64,000 nt of DNA from an uncultured Parabacteroides sp. (GCF_947855115.1 NZ_CANTZW010000001.1:310001-374000), one strand, 5' to 3'. Positions 51,422 to 61,269 are shown, counted from the stretch's first letter. Notes: generated from the sequence alone by a model not told the origin. A program made the numbers and translations.

Positions 51422-51545
51422 AGGAGTTTCATTAGGGATAAACAATAGTTTCCTCTCTAGAAAAAAATAGTTTCTATTAGAAGAAACTTTTGTTTTCCCT
51501 AGGAGAAACTTCTGTTTCTCTATAGTAAAACTCTTTTTCTATAAG
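51422..51545. repeat. 22-bp periodic palindromic array, locus 3
   Basis: Units begin every 22 bp at 51422, 51444, 51466, 51488, 51510 and 51532. Each is a quasi-palindrome with GTTT(C) on the left and GAAAC or AAAAC on the right around a CTAG, TTAG or TATAG centre, for example GTTTTCCCTAGGAGAAAC at 51492. The array fills the whole tsaD-pncC spacer and reaches the last tsaD codons. It shares period and style, not consensus, with loci 1 and 2. Confidence 0.75.
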
Positions 51546-52558
51546 ACAACCCGGGAGAAAGGAGCGGCATCCATCGGACAGAACTCCTTATCCATATATT
51601 TATAATATCCCGTGATAGCGACCATAGCGGCGTTATCCGTGGTAAAGGAGAACTTCGGGATATGTACTTTCCAGCCGAAACGTTTCGCGTGATCCAAGAA
51701 CGCATCACGCAAACCGGAATTAGCCGATACACCTCCGGCAACGGCAACTTCCTTTATATTCAAATCCTTTGCCGCCTTGCGCAATTTACTCATCAAGATA
51801 TCGATTACCGTAGCTTGCAAGGAAGCGCATAGGTCTTGCTTGTTCTTCTCGATAAAATCCGGATCGTCTTTCAAATGATCTCGCAAAGTGTACAAGAAAG
51901 AGGTCTTCAAGCCACTAAAGCTATAGTCATACCCGGGGATATGCGGTTTACTAAAGGTAAAGGCATTCGGATTGCCCTCGTTCGCCAAACGGTTCACTAC
52001 AGGGCCACCGGGATAACCCAATCCCATCACCTTGGCGCATTTGTCGAAGGCCTCTCCCGCGGCATCGTCGATTGTCTGGCCAATCACCTCCATGTCATTA
52101 TAAGCGTTCACTTTTATAATTTGCGAGTTACCTCCCGAAACCAACAAGCAAAGGAAAGGAAACGAAGGAGCGTGATCATCGTCTGGGGTTTCCTTGATAA
52201 AATGAGCCAACACATGAGCCTGTAAATGATTGATCTCGATCATCGGAATATCCAAGGAAGCGGCCAAACCCTTAGCGAACGAGGTCCCGACCAATAAGGA
52301 ACCCATCAAACCCGGCCCGCGGGTAAATGCCACGGCACTCAACTCGGACTTATCGATCCCCGCACGCTTGATCGCCTCGGCCACTACCGGAATGATATTC
52401 TGCTGATGGGCACGGGAAGCCAACTCGGGAACAACCCCGCCATAGGCCTCGTGAACGGCTTGGCTGGCTATTACGTTGGACAGCATCACGCCATCCCGGA
52501 TCACGGAAGAGGAAGTGTCGTCGCAGGAGGACTCGATTCCTAATATCGTTATACTCAT
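51539..52558 (-). CDS. tsaD: tRNA threonylcarbamoyladenosine synthesis protein TsaD
   Basis: 339 aa, full length. It transfers the threonylcarbamoyl group to A37 of ANN-decoding tRNAs together with TsaB and TsaE. GIESSCDDTSSSVI begins the ASKHA fold, the iron-binding HxxxH is in INHLQAHVLAHF, and VSGGNSQII and EVAVAGGVSANSGLRD complete it. The stop codon lies inside the last unit of the 22-bp array, and pncC follows. It is divergent from the TamB gene. Confidence 0.98.
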   Translation of the reverse strand: MSITILGIESSCDDTSSSVIRDGVMLSNVIASQAVHEAYGGVVPELASRAHQQNIIPVVAEAIKRAGIDKSELSAVAFTRGPGLMGSLLVGTSFAKGLAASLDIPMIEINHLQAHVLAHFIKETPDDDHAPSFPFLCLLVSGGNSQIIKVNAYNDMEVIGQTIDDAAGEAFDKCAKVMGLGYPGGPVVNRLANEGNPNAFTFSKPHIPGYDYSFSGLKTSFLYTLRDHLKDDPDFIEKNKQDLCASLQATVIDILMSKLRKAAKDLNIKEVAVAGGVSANSGLRDAFLDHAKRFGWKVHIPKFSFTTDNAAMVAITGYYKYMDKEFCPMDAAPFSRVVL

Positions 52559-52609
52559 ATCTTCGTCTTTTTTTCCGCGAATTAACGAAATCTATCGCGA
52601 TATTGTTGT

Positions 52610-52617
52610 AGATTTGC
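52610..52617 (+). promoter_or_regulatory. -7 box for TamB
   Basis: TAGATTTG. The expected transcript start (52622-52624) coincides with the first codon of the open frame, after a TAA at 52620. Confidence 0.6.
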
Positions 52618-52709
52618 GCTAAATAAATAGAAAAGATATCAGAGGACTTAAATACATAATCATTACCCTGCTTACGTTATTCTGGATATTTTATGCGTTA
52701 CCGGGCATC

Positions 52710-55700
52710 TTGCTGAGAATCCCTTACATCCAAACCCAAGTCTCGGAAATAGCCACGGCCCAGTTATCCAGCCATCTCGGTGTGCCCGTAAAGATAGGAA
52801 ATGTGGATATCGAATGGTTCAATCGTCTGGTACTGGAAGGGCTTTATCTGGAAGATCAAGACGGGAAAGTCATGTTCGAGGCGAACCATGTGGCGGCGGG
52901 ATTCGAGATCATGCCATTACTGGAAGGGAAGTTCGTCTTCACGACGGTACGCCTGTTCGGTTTCTCCTTCAATCTACGAAAGCATACGCCCGAAAGTCCT
53001 TTGAACCTGCAATTCGTGATCGACGCTTTCGCCAGTAAGGACTCGATAAAGAAAGAGAAGAATATCGATCTCCGTTTCAACTCCATCCTGATCCGAAGAG
53101 GTAATTTCAGCTATAACGTGGATAGCGAGAGAGAGACCCCTGGAAAGTTCAACGCCAAGCATATCGATATCAAGAACCTGAGTGCCAAGATATCTCTCAA
53201 GGCTTTTAACAAGGACAGCGTGAACGCTCATATCAAGAAGATGAGTTTCGACGAGGCATCCGGTTTCTCCTTGAATAAGTTATCGCTAAACGTGGTCGGG
53301 AACCGGGATAGCGCTTTCGTGCAAGATTTCGAGGTACGTTTGCCGCAGACAGACTTGAACATCGGTCTTGCCCGGATCGATTTAAGTAAGATCGATAGCC
53401 TCCCCGCTCTCTTGAACAACGCTCCGATCGATTTGAATATAACGCCTTCGCAAATCTGCCTGAAAGACTTATCCCCTTTCGTCCCGGCGTTCAAGAATTT
53501 CGCTGATACGATCGAGTTATCGGCCGAGGCAAACGGCTACATCAATAATTTCAACTTGAAGCGTCTCACCTTGAAATATAGCGATAAGATGCTGTTTATC
53601 GGCCAGATGGAACTAAAGAACATCACCCATCCCGAGGAAACGTATCTTTTAGGGAAAGTGAATAAGATGTATATCACGACAGACGGTATCTCCAGCCTGG
53701 CCAATAACTTCAATGAGCGTCCGAAAAGTCTCCCTGCCCCGGTCGTCAAATTGGGCACGATCAATTTCACGGGCGAGATATCGGGCTTTTTCGACAACTT
53801 GGTAGCTTTCGGAAAGGTATCGTCTTCCATCGGTTCCATACAGACAGACTTGATATTCGGTAGCAACAAAGATAAAAATATAGCCGCTTATCTACGAGGA
53901 CGTATCGCCTCTAGCGACATACAGTTTCACGAGTTGTTCGGGGAGGATAACCTTTTCGGGAAAGCCCGCTTCGATATCAATATCGATACCCACAAGCCTG
54001 TTGGCGGGAATTTCTCCGGAAATATCCAAGCGCAAGTCAAGGAGTTCGATTATAAAGGATATAAATACAAGGATATAAACCTTTCCGGCAATTTCAAGAA
54101 GAACAGTTTCGATGGGACTATCCATGTAAACGATCCTAACGGCGAATTACACGCCCAAGGCATCTTCCAGCATCAAGGGCAAAATTCCTTGTTCAATTTC
54201 ACCGCCCGCCTCAATCACTTCCGTCCGGACCAATTGAACCTGACGGACAAATACGAGGAGCCGAATATCTCTTTAGCGTTAAACGCTGATTTTACAGGAG
54301 ATAATATCGATAATCTGGAAGGTAACATCACGTTAGACAGTCTTTCTTTCGAGACCGCTCCCAGCAGTTTCTTCTTGAAGAAACTCAATGTAGTGGCCTC
54401 GGGGGATAGCCTCAACCGGCAATTAACCATAACTTCCGATATCTTGAACGGGGAAGTCACGGGGTCTTATTCATTCAACACGCTAATTCCCAGCCTTATG
54501 AACACGTTCAAGGGATACGTGCCGGCCCTGATCAACACGACCCAGAAAAAACAAATCGTGAAGGAGAATAACTTCGCTCTCCTGCTGACGGTCGAGAATA
54601 CGGAAGCGCTTTCTACGACTTTGAAGCTGCCGTTCACGATGGTACAGCCCGGACGGATCACGGGGCATTACAATAATATCTATAATAAATTCCGTATCGA
54701 GGCGTGGCTCCCGAAGTTCAACCTCGGAAAGTCTATGTTCGAATCCGGATACTTGGTTTGCGACAATCCGGACGAGAAGGTGAACCTTCAATTAAAAACG
54801 GTTAATTACAACGATAAGGGATTACGTAATTATCTTGATCTCAAGGCAGACGCTAAAGACAATTTAGTGAACACCGTGATCGGATGGGCGAATAACAAAG
54901 AGCGGTTATTCAAGGCCGATATCTCAGCCTCTACCCTTTTCGTCGAGGAGGAAAACGAGAACGGGCGGGCCAAGTTACGCACGGAAGTCTCGTTAAACAA
55001 AAGTCCTCTTATCATTAAAGACACGCTATGGACCATCAATCCGGCGCATATAACGATCCGGGAGGGTAAGATCGGCATCGAGCATTTCCGGGTAGATCAT
55101 GATACTCAATATTTATCCATGGAAGGGGTGATCTCTAAAGATCCGGCAGATACCCTGTTGGTGGATTTAAAGCAAATAGAACTGAGCTACGTCTTTGATG
55201 TATTGAATATCCCGGTCTTGCAGTTCGCTGGCGAGGCGACCGGCAAGTTCTACCTGAACGACTTATTCAATAGTCGCATGCTAAACACGGATCTGGAAGT
55301 AAAGAATTTCTCATTCAACCAAGTCACCTTAGGCCGTCTCAATCTTTTCAGCGAATGGGACAACGCGCAGAAAGGTATCCTTATGTTGGGAAGTATCTAC
55401 AAGAACGACAGCACCTGGACGGATGTGAACGGTTACGTATTCCCGGTAGGGCCTAACGCGGGACTATCCTTGTATTTCGATGCCAATGACATCAATCTGG
55501 CCTTCCTGCAACCCTTTGTCGATACGGTCGTAAAGAACCTGCAAGGCCGGGGATTCGGAAACATACACCTGCACGGCCCCTTCAAGGCGCTGAATGTAGA
55601 GGGAGACGCTTATGTCATGGACGGAGGGGTCGGGGTTGATTTCCTGGACACTTATTACACTTTTTCCGACTCTGTGCATTTAGACTCTACGTCCGTCAAT

Positions 55701-57191
55701 TTGCGGAACATCACGGTCAAGGATCAATTCGGGAACTCCGGGAAAGTCAGCCTCAAATTCAACCACTCGCATTTCCGGGATTACAACTTCCTCGTAAACG
55801 TGCAGGGAAATAAGATGTTGATGTATAACGCCAACCAGAAAAAGAACCCGCTGATCTACGGAACGGTATTCGCCAGCGGTACGGCGCAAATCAAGGGCAA
55901 CGGTAAGTTGATAGACTTCGACATTAATATGAAAAGCGAACCTAAGACCGCCGTCTATCTGGATTTCATGAATAATAACTCGGCTACGGACTATGACTTC
56001 ATCACCTTCGTAGACAAAAGCAAGCTGGCCACTAACGTAGACTCCACCACCACGCATCCATTAAATATCATACACGAGACCGACGAGGGGGCCGAATTAC
56101 GAATGAACTTCCTCCTCGATATTACCCCCGATGCCGACATCGAGCTAATCATGGACCCGGTAGCGGGAGACCGTATCAAAGGAAACGCCAGTGGAAGCTT
56201 GCAAATACAATATGGAACGAGAAGTGATCTTCGCATGTACGGCGACGTGAATATCGTACAAGGAAACTATAATTTCAGCTTGCAGCAAATCATCCATAAA
56301 GAATTCAAGATCAGAGACGGTAGCACGATCAATTTCCGGGGCGATCCGTTCAACGCCCATATGAATATCAACGCGACCTACAATTTGACCGCAAATATAG
56401 GCGACCTGGATCAGAGTTTTTTACAGGAAAGCTCGCGGACAAACATACCTGTCAATTGCGTGCTAAACCTTGAAGGCGCATTGCGCAGCCCGTCTATTTC
56501 CTTCGACCTGGAATTCCCGAACTCTAACGAAGAACTAGAACGTCAAGTCAAGGCCTTTATCGATACGGAGGATATGATGACCCGGCAAATCGTTTATCTG
56601 TTGGTCTTAAATAAATTCTATACTCCCGAATACGCCCAGACAACTTATAAGTCTAGCGAACTAAATGCCGTGGCCTCATCCGCTATCTCTGCGCAATTAT
56701 CCAATTTGCTGGGAAGTTTCACCGACAAGGTACAAATAGGAACAAACATACGAGCCGGACAAGATGGCTTCAAGGAAGACACTGAATACGAAATGCTATT
56801 ATCCAGCCAATTGTTAAACAACCGGTTATTGATCAATGGAAATTTCGGTATGAGGAACACGGTCAACACAGGGAAAAACAATACGTTCATCGGAGAGTTC
56901 GACTTAGAATACAAATTGACTCCTTCCGGCGAGATCCGACTAAAAGCCTATAACCATGCCAGAGATATGTATTTCGGCCTGAAACAAGCCTTGACCATAC
57001 AAGGTGTGGGTATCATGTACCGGAAAGATTTTACAAACCTCTCTGAGATTTTCAGAAGAAGAAGGAGACCTCTTTTCCCCTTGGCGCCCAAAGACTCTAC
57101 GGGTATCTCTCCCACAGTAAAGGACTCCACGAATACATCTCCCGCCGTCAAGGATTCAACAAATCTTTCACAGCCGACCGATAAGAAGTAA
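52710..57191 (+). CDS. TamB-like translocation/assembly module (DUF490), giant
   Basis: 1493 aa from TTG at 52710; coding almost certainly begins earlier. The open frame runs from 52623 and encodes a membrane anchor (LKYIIITLLTLFWIFYALPG) that a TamB protein needs, but it contains no ATG, GTG or TTG before 52710. The body is a long beta-taco with repeated strand patterns and ends in the TamB domain (about residues 1080-1440; DVNIVQGNYNFSLQQIIHKE and GALRSPSISFDLEFPNSNEE), then a Pro/Ser/Thr tail with repeated KDST words. It bridges the envelope for lipid transport or outer-membrane assembly. Confidence 0.9.
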   Translation: MLRIPYIQTQVSEIATAQLSSHLGVPVKIGNVDIEWFNRLVLEGLYLEDQDGKVMFEANHVAAGFEIMPLLEGKFVFTTVRLFGFSFNLRKHTPESPLNLQFVIDAFASKDSIKKEKNIDLRFNSILIRRGNFSYNVDSERETPGKFNAKHIDIKNLSAKISLKAFNKDSVNAHIKKMSFDEASGFSLNKLSLNVVGNRDSAFVQDFEVRLPQTDLNIGLARIDLSKIDSLPALLNNAPIDLNITPSQICLKDLSPFVPAFKNFADTIELSAEANGYINNFNLKRLTLKYSDKMLFIGQMELKNITHPEETYLLGKVNKMYITTDGISSLANNFNERPKSLPAPVVKLGTINFTGEISGFFDNLVAFGKVSSSIGSIQTDLIFGSNKDKNIAAYLRGRIASSDIQFHELFGEDNLFGKARFDINIDTHKPVGGNFSGNIQAQVKEFDYKGYKYKDINLSGNFKKNSFDGTIHVNDPNGELHAQGIFQHQGQNSLFNFTARLNHFRPDQLNLTDKYEEPNISLALNADFTGDNIDNLEGNITLDSLSFETAPSSFFLKKLNVVASGDSLNRQLTITSDILNGEVTGSYSFNTLIPSLMNTFKGYVPALINTTQKKQIVKENNFALLLTVENTEALSTTLKLPFTMVQPGRITGHYNNIYNKFRIEAWLPKFNLGKSMFESGYLVCDNPDEKVNLQLKTVNYNDKGLRNYLDLKADAKDNLVNTVIGWANNKERLFKADISASTLFVEEENENGRAKLRTEVSLNKSPLIIKDTLWTINPAHITIREGKIGIEHFRVDHDTQYLSMEGVISKDPADTLLVDLKQIELSYVFDVLNIPVLQFAGEATGKFYLNDLFNSRMLNTDLEVKNFSFNQVTLGRLNLFSEWDNAQKGILMLGSIYKNDSTWTDVNGYVFPVGPNAGLSLYFDANDINLAFLQPFVDTVVKNLQGRGFGNIHLHGPFKALNVEGDAYVMDGGVGVDFLDTYYTFSDSVHLDSTSVNLRNITVKDQFGNSGKVSLKFNHSHFRDYNFLVNVQGNKMLMYNANQKKNPLIYGTVFASGTAQIKGNGKLIDFDINMKSEPKTAVYLDFMNNNSATDYDFITFVDKSKLATNVDSTTTHPLNIIHETDEGAELRMNFLLDITPDADIELIMDPVAGDRIKGNASGSLQIQYGTRSDLRMYGDVNIVQGNYNFSLQQIIHKEFKIRDGSTINFRGDPFNAHMNINATYNLTANIGDLDQSFLQESSRTNIPVNCVLNLEGALRSPSISFDLEFPNSNEELERQVKAFIDTEDMMTRQIVYLLVLNKFYTPEYAQTTYKSSELNAVASSAISAQLSNLLGSFTDKVQIGTNIRAGQDGFKEDTEYEMLLSSQLLNNRLLINGNFGMRNTVNTGKNNTFIGEFDLEYKLTPSGEIRLKAYNHARDMYFGLKQALTIQGVGIMYRKDFTNLSEIFRRRRRPLFPLAPKDSTGISPTVKDSTNTSPAVKDSTNLSQPTDKK

Positions 57192-58080
57192 GGGAAGTAC
57201 TTTTCAAAACTTTCTTACGCGGTTTTTTATCGGCTTCCGGCAAAAGATAATCCCAGACCGTCTTCATTTTAGATAATAACTGATGTTCGCCTCCTTCCAG
57301 CCGGGTAGCGTATTCATCCATCAACAAATCATGAAACGTTACCAATCTTTCCCGTATCTCTTTTACGTTCAAGGCCTGTCCGGACATATATTCCGAAGCC
57401 AACCAAGGAGAAGCCAACAACCCTCGTCCCAGCATGATCCCGGCAAGCCCCGGAAAACGCTCCTTTACAGCCCGGATATCTTCCAGACCAAGTAAATCTC
57501 CATTATAATATAAAGGATGTCTGCATTCCTCGTAAAAGCGGGAGAATCCATCCCAATCTACAACCCCTTTATATTGCTGTATCCCTAACCGGGGATGCAA
57601 GGTTATATGCTTCAAAGGCAACTTATTCAATAAAGGAAGAAGCGCGAATGACTCTTCCGTACGTTCCCACCCCAAACGCATTTTCACAGAAAAAGAAAGA
57701 TCCGGAAACTCCTCGATCGTATGTAACAAAGACTCGGCCTCTTCCTGATGCGGCAAAAGCCCAGAACCTCTATGGGCACGGACTTGCATAGGGAAAGGAC
57801 ACCCTAAATTAATATCCACCTCCCGATATCCTTTCTCCCGGAATAAACGTACGATCAACCGGAACTCGTCCGGTGTGGAAGCGATCAATTGCGGTACGAC
57901 ATGCGCCTGCTTATTTCCATCCCTGGCGATATCCTTCAGATCCTTATTCCGGAAACCACTTTTTTCTACCCTTACGAAAGGAGTATAATACGTATCCACA
58001 CCCCCGAATATCCGGGCGTGCACCTCCCTATAAACCGAATCTGTATATCCCTGCAAAGGAGCGAAATGAATCACAGCCAT
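57148..58080 (-). CDS. dus: tRNA-dihydrouridine synthase
   Basis: 310 aa FMN enzyme that reduces uridine in the tRNA D-loop. IHFAPLQGYTDSVYREVHAR at the start, the substrate-loop block EVDINLGCPFPMQVRAHRGS with the active-site Cys, PLYYNGDLLGLEDI and IMLGRGLLASPWLASE are conserved. Its last 44 bp overlap the end of the TamB gene, which is convergent. Its start is separated from the lipB stop by 1 bp, so lipB and dus are one transcript. DusB-like is the broad class. Confidence 0.94.
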   Translation of the reverse strand: MAVIHFAPLQGYTDSVYREVHARIFGGVDTYYTPFVRVEKSGFRNKDLKDIARDGNKQAHVVPQLIASTPDEFRLIVRLFREKGYREVDINLGCPFPMQVRAHRGSGLLPHQEEAESLLHTIEEFPDLSFSVKMRLGWERTEESFALLPLLNKLPLKHITLHPRLGIQQYKGVVDWDGFSRFYEECRHPLYYNGDLLGLEDIRAVKERFPGLAGIMLGRGLLASPWLASEYMSGQALNVKEIRERLVTFHDLLMDEYATRLEGGEHQLLSKMKTVWDYLLPEADKKPRKKVLKSTSLTSYRSAVKDLLNP

Positions 58081-58081
58081 A

Positions 58082-58747
58082 TCAAGCGAAGATTTCCATG
58101 AAAATCGATCTCAACCGGCTTTTCGCCAACTCAAAGTCTTGCGTCTCCCCCAGCTCCATGGCCAAGGAAGTAACACCTTTATCCGTAAAACCACAAGGGT
58201 TGATCAACGAAAAATAACTCAGATCCGTATTTACATTCAAGGCAAAGCCATGCATCGTAACGAACCGGCTGCTCTTCACGCCAATCGCACAGATCTTACG
58301 GGCACGTCCCGGCACTTCCGGTTCTAGCCACACGCCCGTCGCTCCTTCCAGTCGTTCTCCTTTCAAGCCATAAAGCGACAGGAAACGGATGATCGTCTCT
58401 TCCAGCGTATAAACGTATTGCTTCAATCCCATACCCCAATATTCCAGATCAAATACCGGGTAACCGGTAATCTGTCCCGGTCCGTGATACGTTATATCCC
58501 CCCCTCTGTTTATATGGTAAAACGAGACCCCTCGTTCCCGCAAGGCCTCCTCGGGAATAAGCAAATTAGAGTCTTTTCCACTTTTACCGATCGTCAAGAC
58601 CGGTAAATGCTCGCAAAAGAACAATTGATTATCCTCTTTCTTTCCCGCCGCTTTCGCTTCTAATAAGGCCTCGAAAGCGGCTGTCTGATATTCTAACGCA
58701 TCGGCATAGACGATTCGTCCTAAGTCGTGATAACGGAAACTTTCCAT
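58082..58747 (-). CDS. lipB: octanoyl-[ACP]:protein N-octanoyltransferase
   Basis: 221 aa. Transfers octanoate from ACP to lipoyl domains of 2-oxoacid dehydrogenases and the glycine cleavage H protein. RGGDITYHGPGQITGYPVFD is the family signature, KICAIGVKSSRF holds the conserved Lys, and INPCGFTDKGVTSLAMEL the catalytic Cys. First gene of the lipB-dus pair. Confidence 0.97.
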   Translation of the reverse strand: MESFRYHDLGRIVYADALEYQTAAFEALLEAKAAGKKEDNQLFFCEHLPVLTIGKSGKDSNLLIPEEALRERGVSFYHINRGGDITYHGPGQITGYPVFDLEYWGMGLKQYVYTLEETIIRFLSLYGLKGERLEGATGVWLEPEVPGRARKICAIGVKSSRFVTMHGFALNVNTDLSYFSLINPCGFTDKGVTSLAMELGETQDFELAKSRLRSIFMEIFA

Positions 58748-58852
58748 TTCTTTCTTCTTTTTAACCTTTCCGGCATCCGGGGCTACTTACCCGGTACCAG
58801 ATCCATATTCACCTCGCCAGAGGTATTATCAAATTCTTCGTATTCAGAGAGA

Positions 58853-58860
58853 CAAAGGTA
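58853..58860 (-). promoter_or_regulatory. lipB: -7 box for lipB-dus
   Basis: TACCTTTG on the minus strand, 106 bp before the lipB ATG, implying a 5' leader of about 100 nt. Confidence 0.4.
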
Positions 58861-58913
58861 AAGAATATTTCAGTTTCCGATAGACTGAAACCCATAATTT
58901 GCAGAAAAGGCAC

Positions 58914-58921
58914 TATCTTTG
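58914..58921 (+). promoter_or_regulatory. -7 box for the acyl-CoA ligase
   Basis: TATCTTTG, 53 bp before the ATG at 58975. Confidence 0.55.
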
Positions 58922-58974
58922 GCTTCTGACAACTTTCCAGCCTGTCATATGGTTATTTTGATAAATAAATAAGT

Positions 58975-60633
58975 ATGGAGAATCGTTTTTTAGAACTCAT
59001 AGAGAATAGTATCAAGGAGCATTGGGATCTCCCGGCATTCTCCGATTATAACGGACACACCTTTCATTATAAGGACGTAGCTCGTCGAATCGAGAAATTT
59101 CATATTATCCTAGAGCATGCCGGTATCAAGAAGGGAGACAAGGTAGCCTTGGTAGGGCGTAACTCCTCCAACTGGGCGATCTGCTTCTTCGGGATCTTGG
59201 CTTACGGAGCCGTAGCCGTGCCTATCCTACATGAATTCAAGCCGGATAATATACATCATATCGTAAACCATTCCGAGGCAAAGGCTGTGCTTGCCGCTTC
59301 CAGTAACTGGGAGAATATGAACGAGCGCATGATGCCCGACGTGAAACTATTCATGATGCTGGATAATTTCTCGATCATCCATAGCAAAAACAAGGAAGTC
59401 CGGATGGTAAGAGACCGGATCAATGAATATTTCGGTAAAAAATATCCCCGGTCATTCACCTCGAACGATGTCCGGTATCACGTAGAGAAACCGGATGAGC
59501 TGGCGGTGCTCAACTATACCTCCGGAACCACCAGTTTCTCGAAAGGGGTCATGATCCCCTACCGGAGCTTATGGAGTAATACGCAATTCGCTTACGACAA
59601 CCTGCCATTCATCCATCCGGGTGATAACATCGTATGTATGCTCCCGATGGCCCATATGTACGGATTGGCATTCGAGGTATTGAACTCCGTGAATAAAGGT
59701 TGCCATGTACACTTCCTCACACGTACTCCCAGCCCGAAAATCATAGCGGAAGCCTTTGCTACGATCAAACCGGCGTTAATCTTGGCCGTCCCCCTGATCA
59801 TCGAGAAAATCATCAAGAACAAGGTATTCCCGGAGCTGGAGAAGCCCTTGATCAAATTGCTTTTGAAAGTACCTTATATAGACCAGAAAGTACTGGATAC
59901 CATTTCCGCCAAGCTGACGGCATCCTTCGGAGGAAACTTCGGGGAGATCGTCATCGGAGGAGCCGCCATCAACAAAGAGGTGGAGACGTTCTTGCATTCC
60001 ATCCATTTCCGCTATACCGTAGGTTACGGAATGACCGAGTGCGGCCCGTTGGTCTCTTATGCGCAATGGGACGAGTTCAAGCCCGGCTCGGTAGGACGTA
60101 TCGTCGACCGTATGGAGGCCCGTATCGACTCAGAAGACCCGGAAAACAAGGTTGGGGAAATATTGGTAAGGGGAATGAACGTGATGCTCGGCTATTACAA
60201 GAACCCGGAAGCCACGAAAGCCGTCATGATGCCCGACGGATGGATGCGTACCGGCGACCTGGGAACCCTCGACAAAGACGGATTCCTATACATCCGCGGA
60301 CGCAGTAAAACCATGATCCTAGGTCCCAGCGGACAAAACATCTATCCGGAAGAGATCGAGGATCGCCTGAATAATATGCTATACGTAGCCGAATCGCTCA
60401 TCATCTCCCAAGGAGGCAAGCTGGTCGCCCTCATCTACCCCGATTGGGAGCAAGTAGACAAGGCGGGCATACAACATTCCGAAATCGAGAAGTTGATGCA
60501 AACCAACATAGACCAATTAAACGAGGAGATGCCGAACTATAGCAAGATCGCCTGCTTCAAGCTGTATCAAGAAGAGTTTGAGAAAACACCTAAAAGAAGC
60601 ATCAAGAGGTATTTATACCAACCGGCCGAATAA
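58975..60633 (+). CDS. AMP-binding long-chain acyl-CoA ligase
   Basis: 552 aa. Adenylating domain with the phosphate loop LNYTSGTTSFSKGVMIPYR (the usual Gly-Pro after TSGTT replaced by Ser-Phe), YGMTECGPLVSYAQ and the TGDLGTLDKDGFLYIRGRSK hinge, and a C-terminal lid with catalytic Lys in KTPKRSIKRYLY. It activates a fatty acid through acyl-AMP. The sequence could also fit acyl-ACP synthetase or o-succinylbenzoate-type ligases, but no men genes are adjacent. Confidence 0.9.
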   Translation: MENRFLELIENSIKEHWDLPAFSDYNGHTFHYKDVARRIEKFHIILEHAGIKKGDKVALVGRNSSNWAICFFGILAYGAVAVPILHEFKPDNIHHIVNHSEAKAVLAASSNWENMNERMMPDVKLFMMLDNFSIIHSKNKEVRMVRDRINEYFGKKYPRSFTSNDVRYHVEKPDELAVLNYTSGTTSFSKGVMIPYRSLWSNTQFAYDNLPFIHPGDNIVCMLPMAHMYGLAFEVLNSVNKGCHVHFLTRTPSPKIIAEAFATIKPALILAVPLIIEKIIKNKVFPELEKPLIKLLLKVPYIDQKVLDTISAKLTASFGGNFGEIVIGGAAINKEVETFLHSIHFRYTVGYGMTECGPLVSYAQWDEFKPGSVGRIVDRMEARIDSEDPENKVGEILVRGMNVMLGYYKNPEATKAVMMPDGWMRTGDLGTLDKDGFLYIRGRSKTMILGPSGQNIYPEEIEDRLNNMLYVAESLIISQGGKLVALIYPDWEQVDKAGIQHSEIEKLMQTNIDQLNEEMPNYSKIACFKLYQEEFEKTPKRSIKRYLYQPAE

Positions 60634-60638
60634 AAAGA

Positions 60639-60672
60639 AAGCCGTCTTTTTCGTTAAAGACGGCTTCTTTTA
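60639..60672. terminator. two-way terminator between the ligase and the sigma factor gene
   Basis: AAGCCGTCTTT and AAAGACGGCTT form an 11-bp perfect stem with TTCGTT-type loop, T-rich on both sides. Confidence 0.9.
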
Positions 60673-60685
60673 TATAAAGTAAATT

Positions 60686-61195
60686 TTATCCTTGACGAAA
60701 ATCTTTTAATACTTTTTGTAATTCTTGTCGAGCGAAAAATATACGGCTCTTAACCGTTCCCAGAGGAACACCCAGTTTATCAGCGATCTCGTTGTACTTA
60801 TAACCGCTCAAGAACATAGAGAACGGGACTTTCAACTCATTATTCAAGCTATTGATCGCTTTCGTGATCTCTTGAATCTGATAAGCGCCATCCGGAGAGT
60901 CAAAACCTGAGTCGTTCACGACATCCAAGTTGTACAAATCGACACCCTGATCTACGACAGTCTGTGTACGGACGATCTTGTGATAATTGTTGATGAAAAT
61001 GTTACGCATCACAGTCAAGACCCAGCCCTTAAAATTGATATTGTCTACAAATTTTTCTTGATTGTCTAAAACCTTCAGCGTTGTGTCCTGCATCAGATCT
61101 TGGGCATCATCTCTGTTTGCCGTAAGCATAAGCGCAAAATTCATCATGTTTTCTTGCATGCTCAATAATTTTTTCTGAAATTGCAACGCATTCAT
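60686..61195 (-). CDS. ECF-type RNA polymerase sigma factor
   Basis: 169 aa. Region 2 (MMNFALMLTANRDDAQDLMQDTTL to WVLTVMRNIFINNYHKI) and region 4 (KVPFSMFLSGYKYNEIADKLGV then LGTVKSRIFFARQELQKVL) are present with no extra domains. The sequence is of the stand-alone kind common in Bacteroidetes; no anti-sigma gene is adjacent on either side, so control must be by expression or a distant partner. It is divergent from the nfeD gene. Confidence 0.94.
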   Translation of the reverse strand: MNALQFQKKLLSMQENMMNFALMLTANRDDAQDLMQDTTLKVLDNQEKFVDNINFKGWVLTVMRNIFINNYHKIVRTQTVVDQGVDLYNLDVVNDSGFDSPDGAYQIQEITKAINSLNNELKVPFSMFLSGYKYNEIADKLGVPLGTVKSRIFFARQELQKVLKDFRQG

Positions 61196-61261
61196 ATTGT
61201 TACTAGTTAAATAAAGTTTAATACTGTAAAAGTATTATCCCTCAAACATTGAAGGATGCAA

Positions 61262-61269
61262 CAAATATA
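61262..61269 (-). promoter_or_regulatory. -7 box for the ECF sigma gene
   Basis: TATATTTG on the minus strand, 67 bp before the ATG at 61195. Confidence 0.6.

Noticed and set aside
51407..51445. Longer PncC reading from TTG at 51445
   Set aside because: The extra 13 residues lie in the 22-bp array and precede an ATG that matches the usual family start.
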